DNA from: CAMREV01 sp051656125 | GTDB taxonomy: Bacteria; Bacillota_I; Bacilli_A; Mycoplasmatales; Mycoplasmoidaceae | Assembly: GCA_051656125.1 (NCBI GenBank) | Contig: JBOGBH010000052.1 | Location: 310,001 to 374,000, forward strand | Direction of reading: 5' to 3' | Length of the DNA: 64,000 bases | Part shown: positions 54,199 to 64,000 of the stretch, in pieces | Layout: each line of letters begins with the position of its first letter | Numbering within the stretch: the first letter of the stretch is position 1 | Translations under genes and position numbers: made by a program | The notes under the pieces: model-generated | What the model saw: only the letters and a program-made list of their open reading frames with translations | Database searches by the model: none | What the model was told of the DNA's origin: nothing

Positions 54199-55316
54199 TA
54201 AATTTTCCTTTCAATTACTTGAATTATACAACTTATTAAGTCTTTATCATTAGTAGGTTTTAATTCATATAGCTTCTTAAATTTAGTATTTTTCTTTACT
54301 AATTCATCTATGAATTCTATCACTTTAGGCTTTTCCATTTTTGTTTTAGAATATAGTATTGGGTTAGTGAAAACTTCATATGGTTCGCCCGTTAAGAGAA
54401 TTTTTCCCTTTTCCATTACAGTAACTGTGTCACCATTTAAAAGAACTTGATCCATTGAGTGAGTAATAACAAAAAGTGTTTTACCTTGCTTCTTTAAATT
54501 AGAAATTATTTCCATTGTTTCATGTTCACCAGAAGGATCTAATCCTGCAGTAGGTTCATCAAAAACTAAAATTTCAGGATCAATTGACAATATACCAGCA
54601 ATTGCAACCCTTCTCTTTTGACCGCCAGATAATCCAAATGGATTTCTTTCTAAGAATGAGTCATCTAATCCCATTTTGTTTAAATATTTTTTACCAATTT
54701 CTCTTTGAATTTCATCTATAGATTTTTCTTTTAAAAAATGAGTAAATTTAAAAGTGAAATTATTTATTCTTAATTTTAAATTAACATGGTCATTTTTAAA
54801 ATTTCATTTTAATATTTTATAATTTTTTAAAAATGTTTCTTTATCAACATTTTCTTTAAATTTTTTAGAAAATGACAATAGTACAGTGTCAATATTTTCT
54901 TTAATCATTCCCTTGATATGTTTTAAATTTATATCATTATAAAATATTTTTGGAGTCCCTAATGCTTTTGGTCCAAATATAATATCGTTATAAATTGTAT
55001 CCTTAAATAGTTGGTATTCAGGGTATTGAAAAACTAAACTAATTTTTCTTCTTAATTCTTTTACTTTTTTTATCTTTTTCTTTTTAGCAAGTATTTCAAT
55101 ATCATCTATTATGATATCCCCGATATTTGATTTTAATAAACCATTTAAATGTAAAACTAGTGTAGATTTTCCAGACCCAGAGTCACCAATAATGTAATGG
55201 ATATTTCCTTGAGAAAAATCAGAAGAAAAATTATCAATAGCTTTAATTTCATTAATTGTGTTCTTACCAAAAATTAATGTTAAATTTTTTATTTGAACTA
55301 TTTTATCATTTGACAT
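54198..55316 (-). CDS. ecfA2: ECF transporter ATPase EcfA2 with an insertion
   Basis: One of two ATPases of the energizing module, 372 residues. Walker A GDSGSGKST near residue 45, Q-loop VFQYPEYQLF near 95, signature FGLSGGQKRRVAIAG near 228 and Walker B LVFDEPTAGLDPSG. About 130 residues separate Q-loop and signature, where a normal EcfA has about 50, so a Lys-rich insertion of roughly 80 residues is present. TGA at 54804 is Trp. It overlaps ecfA1 by 19 bases and ecfT by one. Confidence 0.92.
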
Positions 55317-56134
55317 ATATTTTTCACCAATTCATTTCTATCAAGCGTTCTTTTAATTTTAGAATTTTTATTATTTAAGCCGCAAGCAACTTTTAAAATA
55401 AATGGAAAATCTAAAGACATTTTTTGTAATTCATTTTCATTTGTAAAAATTACTTCTGGTCTTCCTTGAGATACAATTCTTCCATTATTCAAAACAATCA
55501 CTTTATCAGCATTCACTACTTCTTCCATATCATGTGTAATAGAAATAATTGTTTTATCTTTTTTATCTCTTAATAAGATCATAAGTTCTTTTAATTCTTT
55601 TTTACCTTTTGGATCAAGCATTGAAGTAGATTCATCAAAAATAATAATCGATGGATTGATTGCAAGTATTGAAGCAATTGCAACCCTTTGCTTCTCACCA
55701 CCTGATAATTTTTGTGATTCCATAGATAGTAATTTATCTACTTGAACACTTTTTGCAGCTTGAGTAATTATACTTTTCATTTTTTCTTGTGGTATTCTTC
55801 TATTTTCTAAACCAAAAGCAATGTCATCTTCTGCTGTGATACCAATAAATTGGTTGTCAGGATTTTGAAATACTATACCAATATTACTTCTTATAAAATT
55901 AATGTTGGATTGATCAATTAAATTATCTTTAACATATAATTCACCTTTTAATGGTTTTAAAAGACCTGTTAATATTTTAGAAATAGTTGATTTTCCAGAA
56001 CCATTATGACCAATAATACAAACATATTCATTTTCTAAAATTGAAAAATTAACATCATTTAAAACCATTAATTCTGGTGTATAACCAAAAGTAATATTTT
56101 TAAATTCAACTATAGCTTTTTTCTCTTTATTCAT
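55298..56134 (-). CDS. ecfA1: ECF transporter ATPase EcfA1
   Basis: The 278-residue companion ATPase. Walker A GHNGSGKST, Q-loop VFQNPDNQFIG, signature KLSGGEKQRVAIAS, Walker B IIFDESTSMLDPKG and the H-loop ITHDMEEV are intact and normally spaced. Walker B ends in Asp-Glu-Ser, the EcfA1 form. ATG 56134 begins MNKEKKAIVEF. The gene follows ileS by 34 bases and overlaps ecfA2. Confidence 0.94.
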   Translation of the reverse strand: MNKEKKAIVEFKNITFGYTPELMVLNDVNFSILENEYVCIIGHNGSGKSTISKILTGLLKPLKGELYVKDNLIDQSNINFIRSNIGIVFQNPDNQFIGITAEDDIAFGLENRRIPQEKMKSIITQAAKSVQVDKLLSMESQKLSGGEKQRVAIASILAINPSIIIFDESTSMLDPKGKKELKELMILLRDKKDKTIISITHDMEEVVNADKVIVLNNGRIVSQGRPEVIFTNENELQKMSLDFPFILKVACGLNNKNSKIKRTLDRNELVKNICQMIK

Positions 56135-56168
56135 ATTATTTTTTGCCTTATTAATAATTAATTATATA

Positions 56169-58859
56169 TTAATTATCTTTATTTATATTTTTTACAATTT
56201 CAAAACATCTATTACAAATGTTTTTATTGGGAACTAATTCACTAAAAAAATTTCAACATCTTTCACATTTTTCATTTTCTGTTTTATCAACAAAAATATC
56301 GTCACTTAAATTTGGGTCAATAATTAATTCAGAAACATTTAAATATTTTTTAACAATTTCAATATCAAATAATAAAGTATTAAAATTCTTAACTTTAACT
56401 CTAGCAGCATTATTTTGATTAATAATTTTATTCTTTCTTGCTTCTTCTAGTTTTGCAAAAACTTTTTCTTTAAAATCAAAAAATAAATCCCATTTTTTAT
56501 TATCTATTTTTAAATCAACATTTGGAAATTCGATTTTTTTAAGTATTCTTTCTAAATGAACACTTTCCTCTTTCTTATCTAAATGAAAATATTCATATGC
56601 CTCTTCAGTTGTGTGAGGTATTATTGGTGATAGAATTGTTAGAAATGATTTTAATATATGAAATAATACTGTTTGGATAGCTCTTCTTGACATATTATTT
56701 TCTTCATCACAATATAATGAATCCTTTATAAATTCAAAGTATCATGTCGATAATTCTAGAATCATTTTATTAACAGTTTTAATAATATTCTTAAAGTCAT
56801 AATCTAAATAATATGAATGAACAAGCTCAAGCATATTGTTCATTTTATAAATAATTAATTTATCTGCTTCAGAAAAATTAAAAGAAAAGTCTTTTTCAGA
56901 AAAGTTATTTAAGTTTCCCAAAATAAATTTAAAAATTGTATTTCTAATTCTTCTATATATTTCACTTGATTGATCTAAAATATCATTTGATATTCTAACA
57001 TCATCTGTGTAATCAGTAGAAGCACATCAAATTCTAAAAACATCAGCACCATATTTTTTTAATATCTCTTCTGGTTTAATAACATTACCCAAAGATTTTG
57101 ACATTTTTCTTCCTTGAGAATCAAGTACAAAACCATGCGATAAAAGTTCTTTATATGGAGCACAATTTTTATAAGCAACACTTGTAGTAAGTGAAGAGTT
57201 AAATCAACCTCTAAATTGATCTTTACCTTCAAAGTATAAGTCAGCTGGAAATTTTAAATTACCAATAATCGTATGAGAAGTTCCTGAATCAAATCAAACA
57301 TCCATGATGTCTTTTTCCTTATAACATTTCTTGTTTTTATATTTTGCAGTTAAAAAATATTCAACATCTTTTGAGTATCAAGAATCAGTACCTTCTAATT
57401 CAAATATTTTTAAAATATTTGACTGTAATTCTATATCCGTTATTGGTTGCTTTTTTTCATCATAAATAATGGGAATTGGAACACCTCAATATCTTTGTCT
57501 ACTAATACATCACTCTTGTCTATTTTCAATCATTTCTTTAATTTTTTGAATGATTAATGGTCCTTGTTTCGAAGAAACTTTATTTAAAGATTCCACTAAA
57601 TTATTTTTAATTTTAGAAAGATTGACAAATCACTGATCAGTAGCTCTATAAATGACTGGTTTCTTTGTTCTTCAGTCATGTGCAGCAGAGTGGGTAATTT
57701 TCTTATATTGGATTAATGAATTACTTTGTTTTAATCTATCAATAATTATTGGATTAGTGTCAATATAAAATTTGCCTACTAATTCTTCATCATTACATTC
57801 GTTTGTAAACTTGCCCAAAGAATCAATTGGACAATAAACATTTATTCCATATTTCTTACAAGCTAAATAATCATCATTACCAAAACCAGGTGCATTATGT
57901 ACTAATCCAGTGTTATCAGATAAAACATATTTTGCTAAAATTATTTTGTTAATTTTTTGTGGATAAAGGCAATGATAATATTCATCATTTTCTAAATCTT
58001 TACCTTTAAATTCTTTTAAAACTTTTTCAAATTTAATTTCTAACTTATCTAATAATTCTTCAAACTTTTCTTTAATTAAAATAATATTTCCAATATCTGA
58101 TTTAACTTTTACATATTCAAAATCTGGATGAATTGCAATAGCTAAATTTGAAGGAATAGTTCATGGCGTTGTAGTTCAAATAAGTAATTTATCATCCTTA
58201 TCTAAAATTTTTGAATTATGAATTTTAAAAGTAAAATAAATACTATCAGATTGAACATCAGCATACTCAACTTCTGCTTCAGCCAAAGCTGTTTGACTAG
58301 ATCATGATCAGTAAATCGGTTTTAAATCTTTGTAAATTAATCCATCATTCAACATCTTAAAAAATATTTTTATTTGATCTACTTCAAATTGTTTATCAAA
58401 TGTTCTATAAATTTTGTCAAATTTAGTAAGAAGTCCCAAAGATAAAAATTGTGATTTTTGTTTTTCAATTCATGAAGTAGCAAATTCTTTACATTTAATT
58501 CTTTTTTCAAAAACTGATAGGTCATTTATTTTATCTTTTTTTTGCAGTGCAATTTCAATAGGCATACCATGAGTGTCTCAACCACCAATATAAGGAGAAT
58601 AAAAACCTGTTCCACTTTTATAACGAATAATAAAATCTTTTAATATTTTGTTTAAACCATGACCAATATGAATGTCACCATTTGCATATGGTGGCCCATC
58701 ATGTAAAATGAAAACTTCATTATTTCTATTTTTATCATTAATTAATTTTTCTAAGTCTAAATTGAATCATTTTTTTTGAAAAATAGGTTCTTTTATATTA
58801 AGATTAGCTTTCATTTCAAAACTAGTTGAAGGCATTCTTAATGTAGTTTTATAATTCAT
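56169..58859 (-). CDS. ileS: Isoleucyl-tRNA synthetase
   Basis: An 896-residue class I synthetase that charges tRNA-Ile, including the lysidine form encoded at 10695. HIGHGLNK (HIGH) is near residue 64, the editing domain contains LLIWTTTPWTIPSN, the KMSKS loop reads GRKMSKSLGN near residue 600, and a C-terminal zinc ribbon has CERCW and CNRC. Many TGA codons are Trp, so only the C-terminal part is open under the standard code. ATG 58859 begins MNYKTTLRMP. Upstream gene of the ecf set. Confidence 0.96.
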
Positions 58860-58931
58860 TTATTTCAACCTTTTTTAAGCATTTTTATTAATTATAAACC
58901 TTATTTATTAAAAAAAATATGTATGTTGAAT

Positions 58932-58937
58932 TATAAT
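58932..58937 (+). promoter_or_regulatory. -10 box for the 58948 gene
   Basis: TATAAT with exactly 10 bases before ATG, the same spacing as at 5197-5202. No ribosome site fits. A TTGAA at 58926-58930 is too close to be its -35. Confidence 0.5.
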
Positions 58938-58947
58938 TAATATTGAT

Positions 58948-59394
58948 ATGGAAACAAGAAAAGTAATTTATAATTTTATTTTAGATTCCACAGAATACCA
59001 AAAATATAAGGATAGAAGAAGATTGGTTTCTATTTCATCTTCAATTATATTCTTAATTGGTTGCATAATGTTTTTTTTCATGATGCATTCAACATGAAAT
59101 AGTGATGATTTTCTAATTGCTGGAATTTTAATCATTGTTGGTGATATTCTATACATCCTTATTTCGATACAAATTTTTTTAAATTTATTAAAAAAGAATA
59201 TTTATAAACAAATAAATGATGACATTGATAAATGAATAAAAGAAGAGAAACCTGATATCAAAATTTCTGATGAAAAATTAAGAGAATTTAAAATTAATTC
59301 AAAAATTAAAAATTATAATTATAGAAAAACTTATTTGTCACTAATATCTGATGATATTAGCGATAAAATAAAAGAATTAATGAATACCTTATAG
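58948..59394 (+). CDS. Small membrane protein of unknown function
   Basis: A 148-residue protein I do not recognise. Two hydrophobic helices (about residues 28-48 and 58-78) are flanked by a basic N-terminus and followed by a charged cytoplasmic domain of about 70 residues rich in Lys, Asp and Ile. TGA codons near residues 52 and 93 are Trp. It is a single plus-strand gene between the minus-strand ileS and phosphomutase genes. It has a near-leaderless promoter and its TTATAG end overlaps the phosphomutase stop by six bases. Confidence 0.7.
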
Positions 59395-61020
59395 GTTTTT
59401 CATTAATTCTTTTATTTCTCTTTTAAATTGAAGAAAGTTTTCTTCGGCTTTTTCTAAAGTGCTTCCATACATATTGAAGTAAGCTTTAAATTTAGGTTCT
59501 GTACCAGATCTTCTGAATCTAACACTATTGTCATTTTCAAAAATTCATTCTAAGCAATCACCTTCATCATTTCATCTACTTTCTAAAAGTTTCATTCCGC
59601 AAATTTCATCAATTTCAGTATTTTTAAATTCTTCCATCATTGCTTCTGATTTTTCAACTCAATTTAAATCTTTAATTAAGAATGAAATAGTTTCACCTCT
59701 TCAATAACCATATTTAGGGTAAATTTCATTTTCTAATAATTCTTTAAAATCAATATTTTGTTTTCTATAGAAATCAAATATCTCTAATGCTAATGCCGAA
59801 GCTTGATATGCATCTTTATCTCTATTTATTGTTGAATTAAGTGAACCAATAGCCTCTTCAAAAGCAACAACTAAATCCATATCTTTATGTTTATCTTCAA
59901 TTACTGAAGATAAACATTTAAAACCTGTCCCTGTTCTGAAAACTTTACATCCATAATCAGCAGCTATTCTATCTATTAGACTAGTAGAAACAAAAGTTGA
60001 AACTATAAAGGGAGTTTTTTCATAATTTTTATGTTTTAAACAATAATAAGCAAAGATTATTCCCATTTCATTACCAGAAATATATTTAAAAGATCCTTCT
60101 TTAGTTTTTATTGCAACAGCAAGCCTGTCAGCATCAGGATCAACACCAAGCATTATATTTGCTTTGTGAGTTCTAGCATATTTCAAAGCAAGTTCAAATG
60201 AGCTTTGATCTTCTGGATTACTATTTGGTGAATTCTTAAAATCACAGTCAGGATAACATTGTTCTTTAACTTTGATTACTTTTGTATAACCAAGAGTGTA
60301 AAGAAAGTGTGGTAAATCATCTGAAGCTGTACCATGATGAGAAGTAAATATTATTGGAAAATGTTTTGTATCGATTGTATTAGTATTTATTAAACAAGAT
60401 TTTGCTTGATTAAAATATTCTAAAATACTTCTTTCATCAACTTCACTTATTAACTCATGATTTGGTTCATAATTAATATTTAATACTTTGCTATTAGCAG
60501 GCATTTTTTTAATAATTGATTCTGCATCATCATTTAATATTTGACCACCAGTTTCTTTATATACTTTAAAACCATTGTAATCTTTAGGGTTATGACTTGC
60601 AGTTATTATTATTCCACCATCTAATTTTAAATATGAAATCAAAAACGATATTATTGGAGTAGCTTTTAATAAATTATCTTTAATAATTAAAACTTCTATT
60701 CCAAAAGAAGATAAAACATTTGCACATACCATTGTAAATTTATCTGAACAAAATCTATTATCATGTCCAATTATAACTTTAGGTTTTTTGTATTTTTTTA
60801 ATATGTGCTTAGCATATCCTACAGAAATTTGTTCATATGTGAAAGTATTGAATCTTCTGGTTCCAGCACCCATTTTTTGTCTAATTCCTGCAGTTCCGAA
60901 CTTTGCTTTCTTATCAGAAAAATATAAGTCTATTTCTTCTTTTGAAAGTTTTTTCATTTCTTTTTTTAAATCTTTAGAAACTCGATCACTATTTAATCAA
61001 TCATTAAAAATCTTATTCAT
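59389..61020 (-). CDS. manB: Phosphomannomutase/phosphoglucomutase family enzyme
   Basis: A 543-residue alpha-D-phosphohexomutase. The phosphoserine loop is IITASHNPKDYNG, the metal loop GVDPDADR, the sugar-binding loop EEAIG and the phosphate-binding RRSGTEPKFK at the C-terminus. In mycoplasmas the gene next to cdd and deoA is annotated as phosphomannomutase (ManB/CpsG). A phosphopentomutase role with the nucleoside genes is also plausible. TGA at 59701 is Trp. ATG 61020 lies inside the cdd end (eight-base overlap). Confidence 0.88.
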
Positions 61021-61414
61021 TTGTTAAATCCTTTTTTATAAATGGAGCCAATATTAATTCAGATAATTTATATTGTTTATATTCTTTATTTTTTGTAAAA
61101 ATATAAATTAAACCATCGGGGTGTAAAAACTCTGAAATAAATTGTAAGCAAATTCCGCATGGATAAATAAATTTATCAACATTTGTTAATAAATAAATCT
61201 TTTTTAAAGATTTGTTACCATTAGAAATGCAAGCAGATACTGCACTTCTTTCAGCGCAAATAGTTGCGCCAATTGAAGCATTTTCTATATTTACACCTTG
61301 GTAAAACTTTCCATCTTCACCCTCTACAATAGCAGCAACCGGAAAATTTGAATATGGGCTATAAGAATTATTTAATAGATTGTTTAAATCGTTAAAAATT
61401 TTTTCAATTTCCAT
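61013..61414 (-). CDS. cdd: Cytidine deaminase
   Basis: A 133-residue homotetrameric zinc deaminase that turns cytidine into uridine. The zinc and catalytic residues are in VNIENASIGATICAERSAV (Cys and Glu) and YPCGICLQF (two Cys), as in the tetrameric class. Normal length. ATG 61414 overlaps the deoA stop by one base (TAATG). Confidence 0.95.
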   Translation of the reverse strand: MEIEKIFNDLNNLLNNSYSPYSNFPVAAIVEGEDGKFYQGVNIENASIGATICAERSAVSACISNGNKSLKKIYLLTNVDKFIYPCGICLQFISEFLHPDGLIYIFTKNKEYKQYKLSELILAPFIKKDLTNE

Positions 61415-62718
61415 TATCTAACTTCTCCTAAAACCATTTTTTCTTTTCTTACTTTTTTACTTGCAATAATGAAACTTTTCTTAATATTTTTTATAATATT
61501 GTCAGAAATTTCAGAATTTGAGTAAACTTCAATAATTGGTGTCCCTTTTTTAACTATATCACCATTTTCTTTTAATAAAAGTATCCCAGCATCATTATCT
61601 ATAGAAACATCTTTATTTATTCTGCCTCCACCTAAATCAAAAACAGCTTGTCCAATCATTAATGATGATAATATTTTGAAATATCCAGACTTAGTTGCTA
61701 CAATAGTTTTTTTATGTTTTGGAGTCAATTTTAAGTTATCAAAATCTTCTTTACTTAAGTTAGAACCTTGATCATGGGCTCAACTAATAAATTTATCATA
61801 AGGTCTCAATGATTTAATCATTTTATCAATTTTTGTTTTTGATTCTGAATAAGATTTAGATTTTTTAAAATCAATTAAAATATCAGAAATCATTACGTAG
61901 ATTAACTCCTTTAAATTTTTTGACTCATAATTTCCTCTTAAAAAATTTAATGATTCTATAATTTCAATTTTATTTCCAATTGCGTTACCTAACGGTTGAT
62001 TCATATTTGTAAAATGACAAATAACATTCACTTTTTCTCTCTTACCGATTTTGATACAAATTTTTCCAAATTCTTGAGCAGATTTTATATCTTTAAATAA
62101 AGCACCCGTGCCAACCTTAACATCAAGATAAATATTTTTAGAACCTAAAGCTAATTTTTTAGACATTATTGATGAAACAATTAATGGGAGCGACATAACA
62201 GTTTCTGTATCATTTCTTAAAGCATAGAATATTTTATCAGCAGGAGTAAGATTTGATGATTGTTCAATAACAACCATATTGTTTTTTTTGAATATTTTTT
62301 TTGCTTCTTCAATTGACAAAGCAGTAGTAACTCCGATTGATTCTAATTTATCAATAGTTCCACCTGTAAATCCTAAACCTCTTCCTGACATTTTGAAAAC
62401 AGGAATATCAAAACAAGCTAATATTGGAGTAAGAATTAATGTTACTTTGTCACCAACTCCTCCAGTTGAATGTTTATCGATTGTTCTTGGAATTGTTTTT
62501 AATGTAAAACCAGAATTTTTCATTGCAACTGTCAATCAATATGTTTCATCAAAAGACATACCATTAAAAAAAATTGCATTAAGCATTGTAGAGATTTGAT
62601 AATCTTTAATTTGCTTATTGCAAGACATATCAACAAAAGAAAATATTTCTTCTTTTGTTAGTTCTTCTTTATTTATTTTTTTATTTAATAGAGTATTTAT
62701 ACTAATTTTGTTTTTCAT
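61414..62718 (-). CDS. deoA: Thymidine/pyrimidine-nucleoside phosphorylase
   Basis: A 434-residue enzyme that splits thymidine or uridine with phosphate to base and (deoxy)ribose-1-phosphate. DKHSTGGVGDKVTL, KMSGRGLGFTGGTIDKLE and DVKVGTGALFK are diagnostic of the family. TGA codons join three frame parts. Start MKNKISINTLL at ATG 62718 overlaps deoD by 17 bases. deoC, which lies between deoD and deoA in Mycoplasma genitalium, is not here. Confidence 0.94.
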
Positions 62719-63424
62719 AAAAATTGATACCTATATCTAATGATAATTTTACCATTTTAGAAAATCCAATTTGTCTTTCTTCTGCAGGCATTGCTTCGTG
62801 TGTAACTAAAGAATCACTACAAGTTAGCAAACATAAAGCTTTTTTATTTAAAGTAATTGCATTTGCAAATAAACCAAAAGACTCCATTTCAACAACTTCT
62901 GAACTTGATTTTTTAAATCATTCTTCACATGATAAACTACTATAAAACACATCAGCAGAGTGACAGTTAACTTTTTTAACATCGATACTGCTTTCTTTTG
63001 AAGTTTCATATGCTAGATCAACCATTTCCTTATTTGCAGGAATCATTTTGTTTTTAACATCTAAACCTAGTATTTCTGCATATGTAGAATCAGAATAGGC
63101 ATTATTAACAATAAGAACATCTCCTAATTTTATATCTTTAACATAAGTTCCAGCAGAACCAACTCTAATGATTAAATCAACATCATAGAATTTAAATAAT
63201 TCATATGAATAAATTCCAACTGATGGAATCCCCATACCATGTCCCATAACTGTAATTTTTTTATCATTATAAGTTCCAGTAAAAGCTAACATACCTCTAA
63301 CTGAATTAACTTGAACAGCATCTTTTAAAAAGTTTTCAGCTATTCATTTAGCTCTTAGTGGGTCTCCTGGCATAATAACAACTTTTGCTATTTCATTTTT
63401 TTTTGCGTTTATATGTGGTGTCAT
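62702..63424 (-). CDS. deoD: Purine-nucleoside phosphorylase DeoD
   Basis: A 240-residue hexameric-type phosphorylase. VIMPGDPLRAKWIAENFL at the start, MGHGMGIPSVGIYSYELF, RVGSAGTYVKDI and the VEMESFGLFANA motif with the substrate Glu are conserved. The catalytic Asp is in TCSDSLVTHE. TGA codons are Trp. ATG 63424 begins MTPHINAKKNE. First gene of the nucleoside set. Confidence 0.95.
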
Positions 63425-63515
63425 AAATATCTCCAATTTAAATTTGCTTATATAACTATAATAATTTTACCATTATATGTAAAAAATGTTTTTTTTATAT
63501 TTAATTTTAATAGAA

Positions 63516-63521
63516 TATAGT
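63516..63521 (+). promoter_or_regulatory. Candidate -10 box of the oxidoreductase gene
   Basis: TATAGT lies 20 bases before ATG 63542. The divergent gap 63425-63541 must also hold the deoD promoter, which I cannot place with confidence. Confidence 0.35.
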
Positions 63522-63541
63522 AATACAAAAAAGAGAAAAAA

Positions 63542-64000
63542 ATGATGATTTCGAAAGATGTTTTAATAATTGGTGGCGGACCAGGTGGGATGTACGCAAG
63601 TATAATTGGTGCATTAATAAATGTATCTTCAATAATAGTTGAATCAAATGATAACCTTGGTGGGCAACCAATGCAACTATATGCTCAAAAAGATATACAT
63701 GACTATCCTGGTTTTTTAAATATAAAACCATACGTTTTTACAGAAGGAATGTTAAAACAAATAGAATCAAATTCAAATAAGATTATTGTTTTTACAAAAA
63801 CCACAATTTTAGAAATTCTTAAAGATGGAGACTACTTTTTAACAAGACTATCAAATGATGAAATAGTTAAAACAAAATTCATTGTAATTGCTACAGGTTC
63901 AGGTTCCTTCTCACCAGTAAAAAGTGATTTATTAAAAGAAATAGACTACTCTAATGTTCACTATGTATTTCAAGGTGATAATCATTACAAAGATAAAAAA
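63542..64000 (+). CDS. FAD/NAD(P)-dependent oxidoreductase (thioredoxin reductase or ferredoxin-NADP reductase type), 5' part
   Basis: The first 153 residues of a flavoprotein, cut by the window end. The Rossmann GGGPGGMYAS FAD motif begins near residue 12, followed by a conserved Glu, LGGQPMQLYAQKDIHDYPGF and the IVIATGSGSFSP motif. LGGQ...LY...K.I.DYPGF resembles both thioredoxin reductase and the YumC-type ferredoxin/flavodoxin-NADP reductase. The deciding CxxC of TrxB would lie outside the window. ATG 63542 is followed by a second ATG. The ribosome site AAGAG is weak. Confidence 0.8.
   Translation, partial: MMISKDVLIIGGGPGGMYASIIGALINVSSIIVESNDNLGGQPMQLYAQKDIHDYPGFLNIKPYVFTEGMLKQIESNSNKIIVFTKTTILEILKDGDYFLTRLSNDEIVKTKFIVIATGSGSFSPVKSDLLKEIDYSNVHYVFQGDNHYKDKK

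Overview
This window comes from a wall-less, AT-rich bacterium of the Mollicutes. TGA must be read as tryptophan throughout: dozens of conserved proteins (GlyRS, IleRS, SecY, RpoA, L2, S8, S14, MtaB, PotA) stay intact only under that code, so each has been joined across in-frame TGA. The gene content (potABCD, the deoD-deoA-cdd-phosphomutase block, dnaG-glyS, and a Cys/Arg/Pro/Met/Ile/Ser/fMet/Asp/Phe tRNA block) fits the Mycoplasma pneumoniae/penetrans/Ureaplasma side of the class. A Malacoplasma-like organism is my best guess, but it is not proven.

Layout. Positions 1-5117 (minus) hold a polyamine ABC importer (potA-potB-potC-potD, the last cut by the window edge) followed upstream by a HAD phosphatase. 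A lone plus-strand membrane gene (5213-5848) converges on dnaG and glyS (5845-9079, minus). rplJ-rplL come next, with a hairpin leader. From 10241 a nine-tRNA cluster runs on the plus strand into plsX and rnc. These meet the minus-strand rRNA operon (16S-23S-5S, 17808 down to 12941) at a shared 15-bp terminator. Upstream of the rRNA promoters lies a tightly overlapped minus-strand set: efp, a YqhY-like gene, nusB, rsmE, a membrane protein gene and mtaB. This groups elongation, rRNA antitermination and rRNA/tRNA modification.

Positions 21774-33474 are the accessory core. They hold a 10.5-kb open frame for a ~3487-residue coiled-coil protein and a smaller 399-residue partner gene downstream. 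The giant is built from about 16 units, mostly near 200 residues. Most units open with a conserved Trp-x-x-Asn-Asn-Lys/Glu-Lys-Leu box (the W-box), and the Trp is encoded by TGA. Several central 609-bp copies are nearly identical. The partner protein carries one copy of the same box. Together they look like a cytoskeletal or scaffold system I cannot match to a named family, and this is the best candidate for an undescribed system here.

Positions 33610-49995 (minus) are the S10-spc-alpha ribosomal operon in near-canonical order (rpsJ to rplQ, with secY, adk, map, infA and rpoA). There are oddities. A 273-residue coiled-coil gene is inserted between rplR and rpsE, S5 has a ~280-residue N-terminal extension with 13-residue repeats, and L29 and L22 have long C-terminal tails. 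Upstream (50111-58859, minus) sit scpB, scpA, plsC, truA, the ECF energizing module (ecfT, ecfA2, ecfA1) and ileS. A second lone plus-strand membrane gene (58948-59394) converges on the nucleoside block (phosphomutase, cdd, deoA, deoD). The window ends in a plus-strand flavin oxidoreductase.

Genes are packed with 1-19 base overlaps or short gaps, and TAATG stop/start fusions are frequent. Promoters are mostly a lone TATAAT. The two isolated plus-strand membrane genes have TATAAT exactly 10 bases before ATG and appear to be nearly leaderless.
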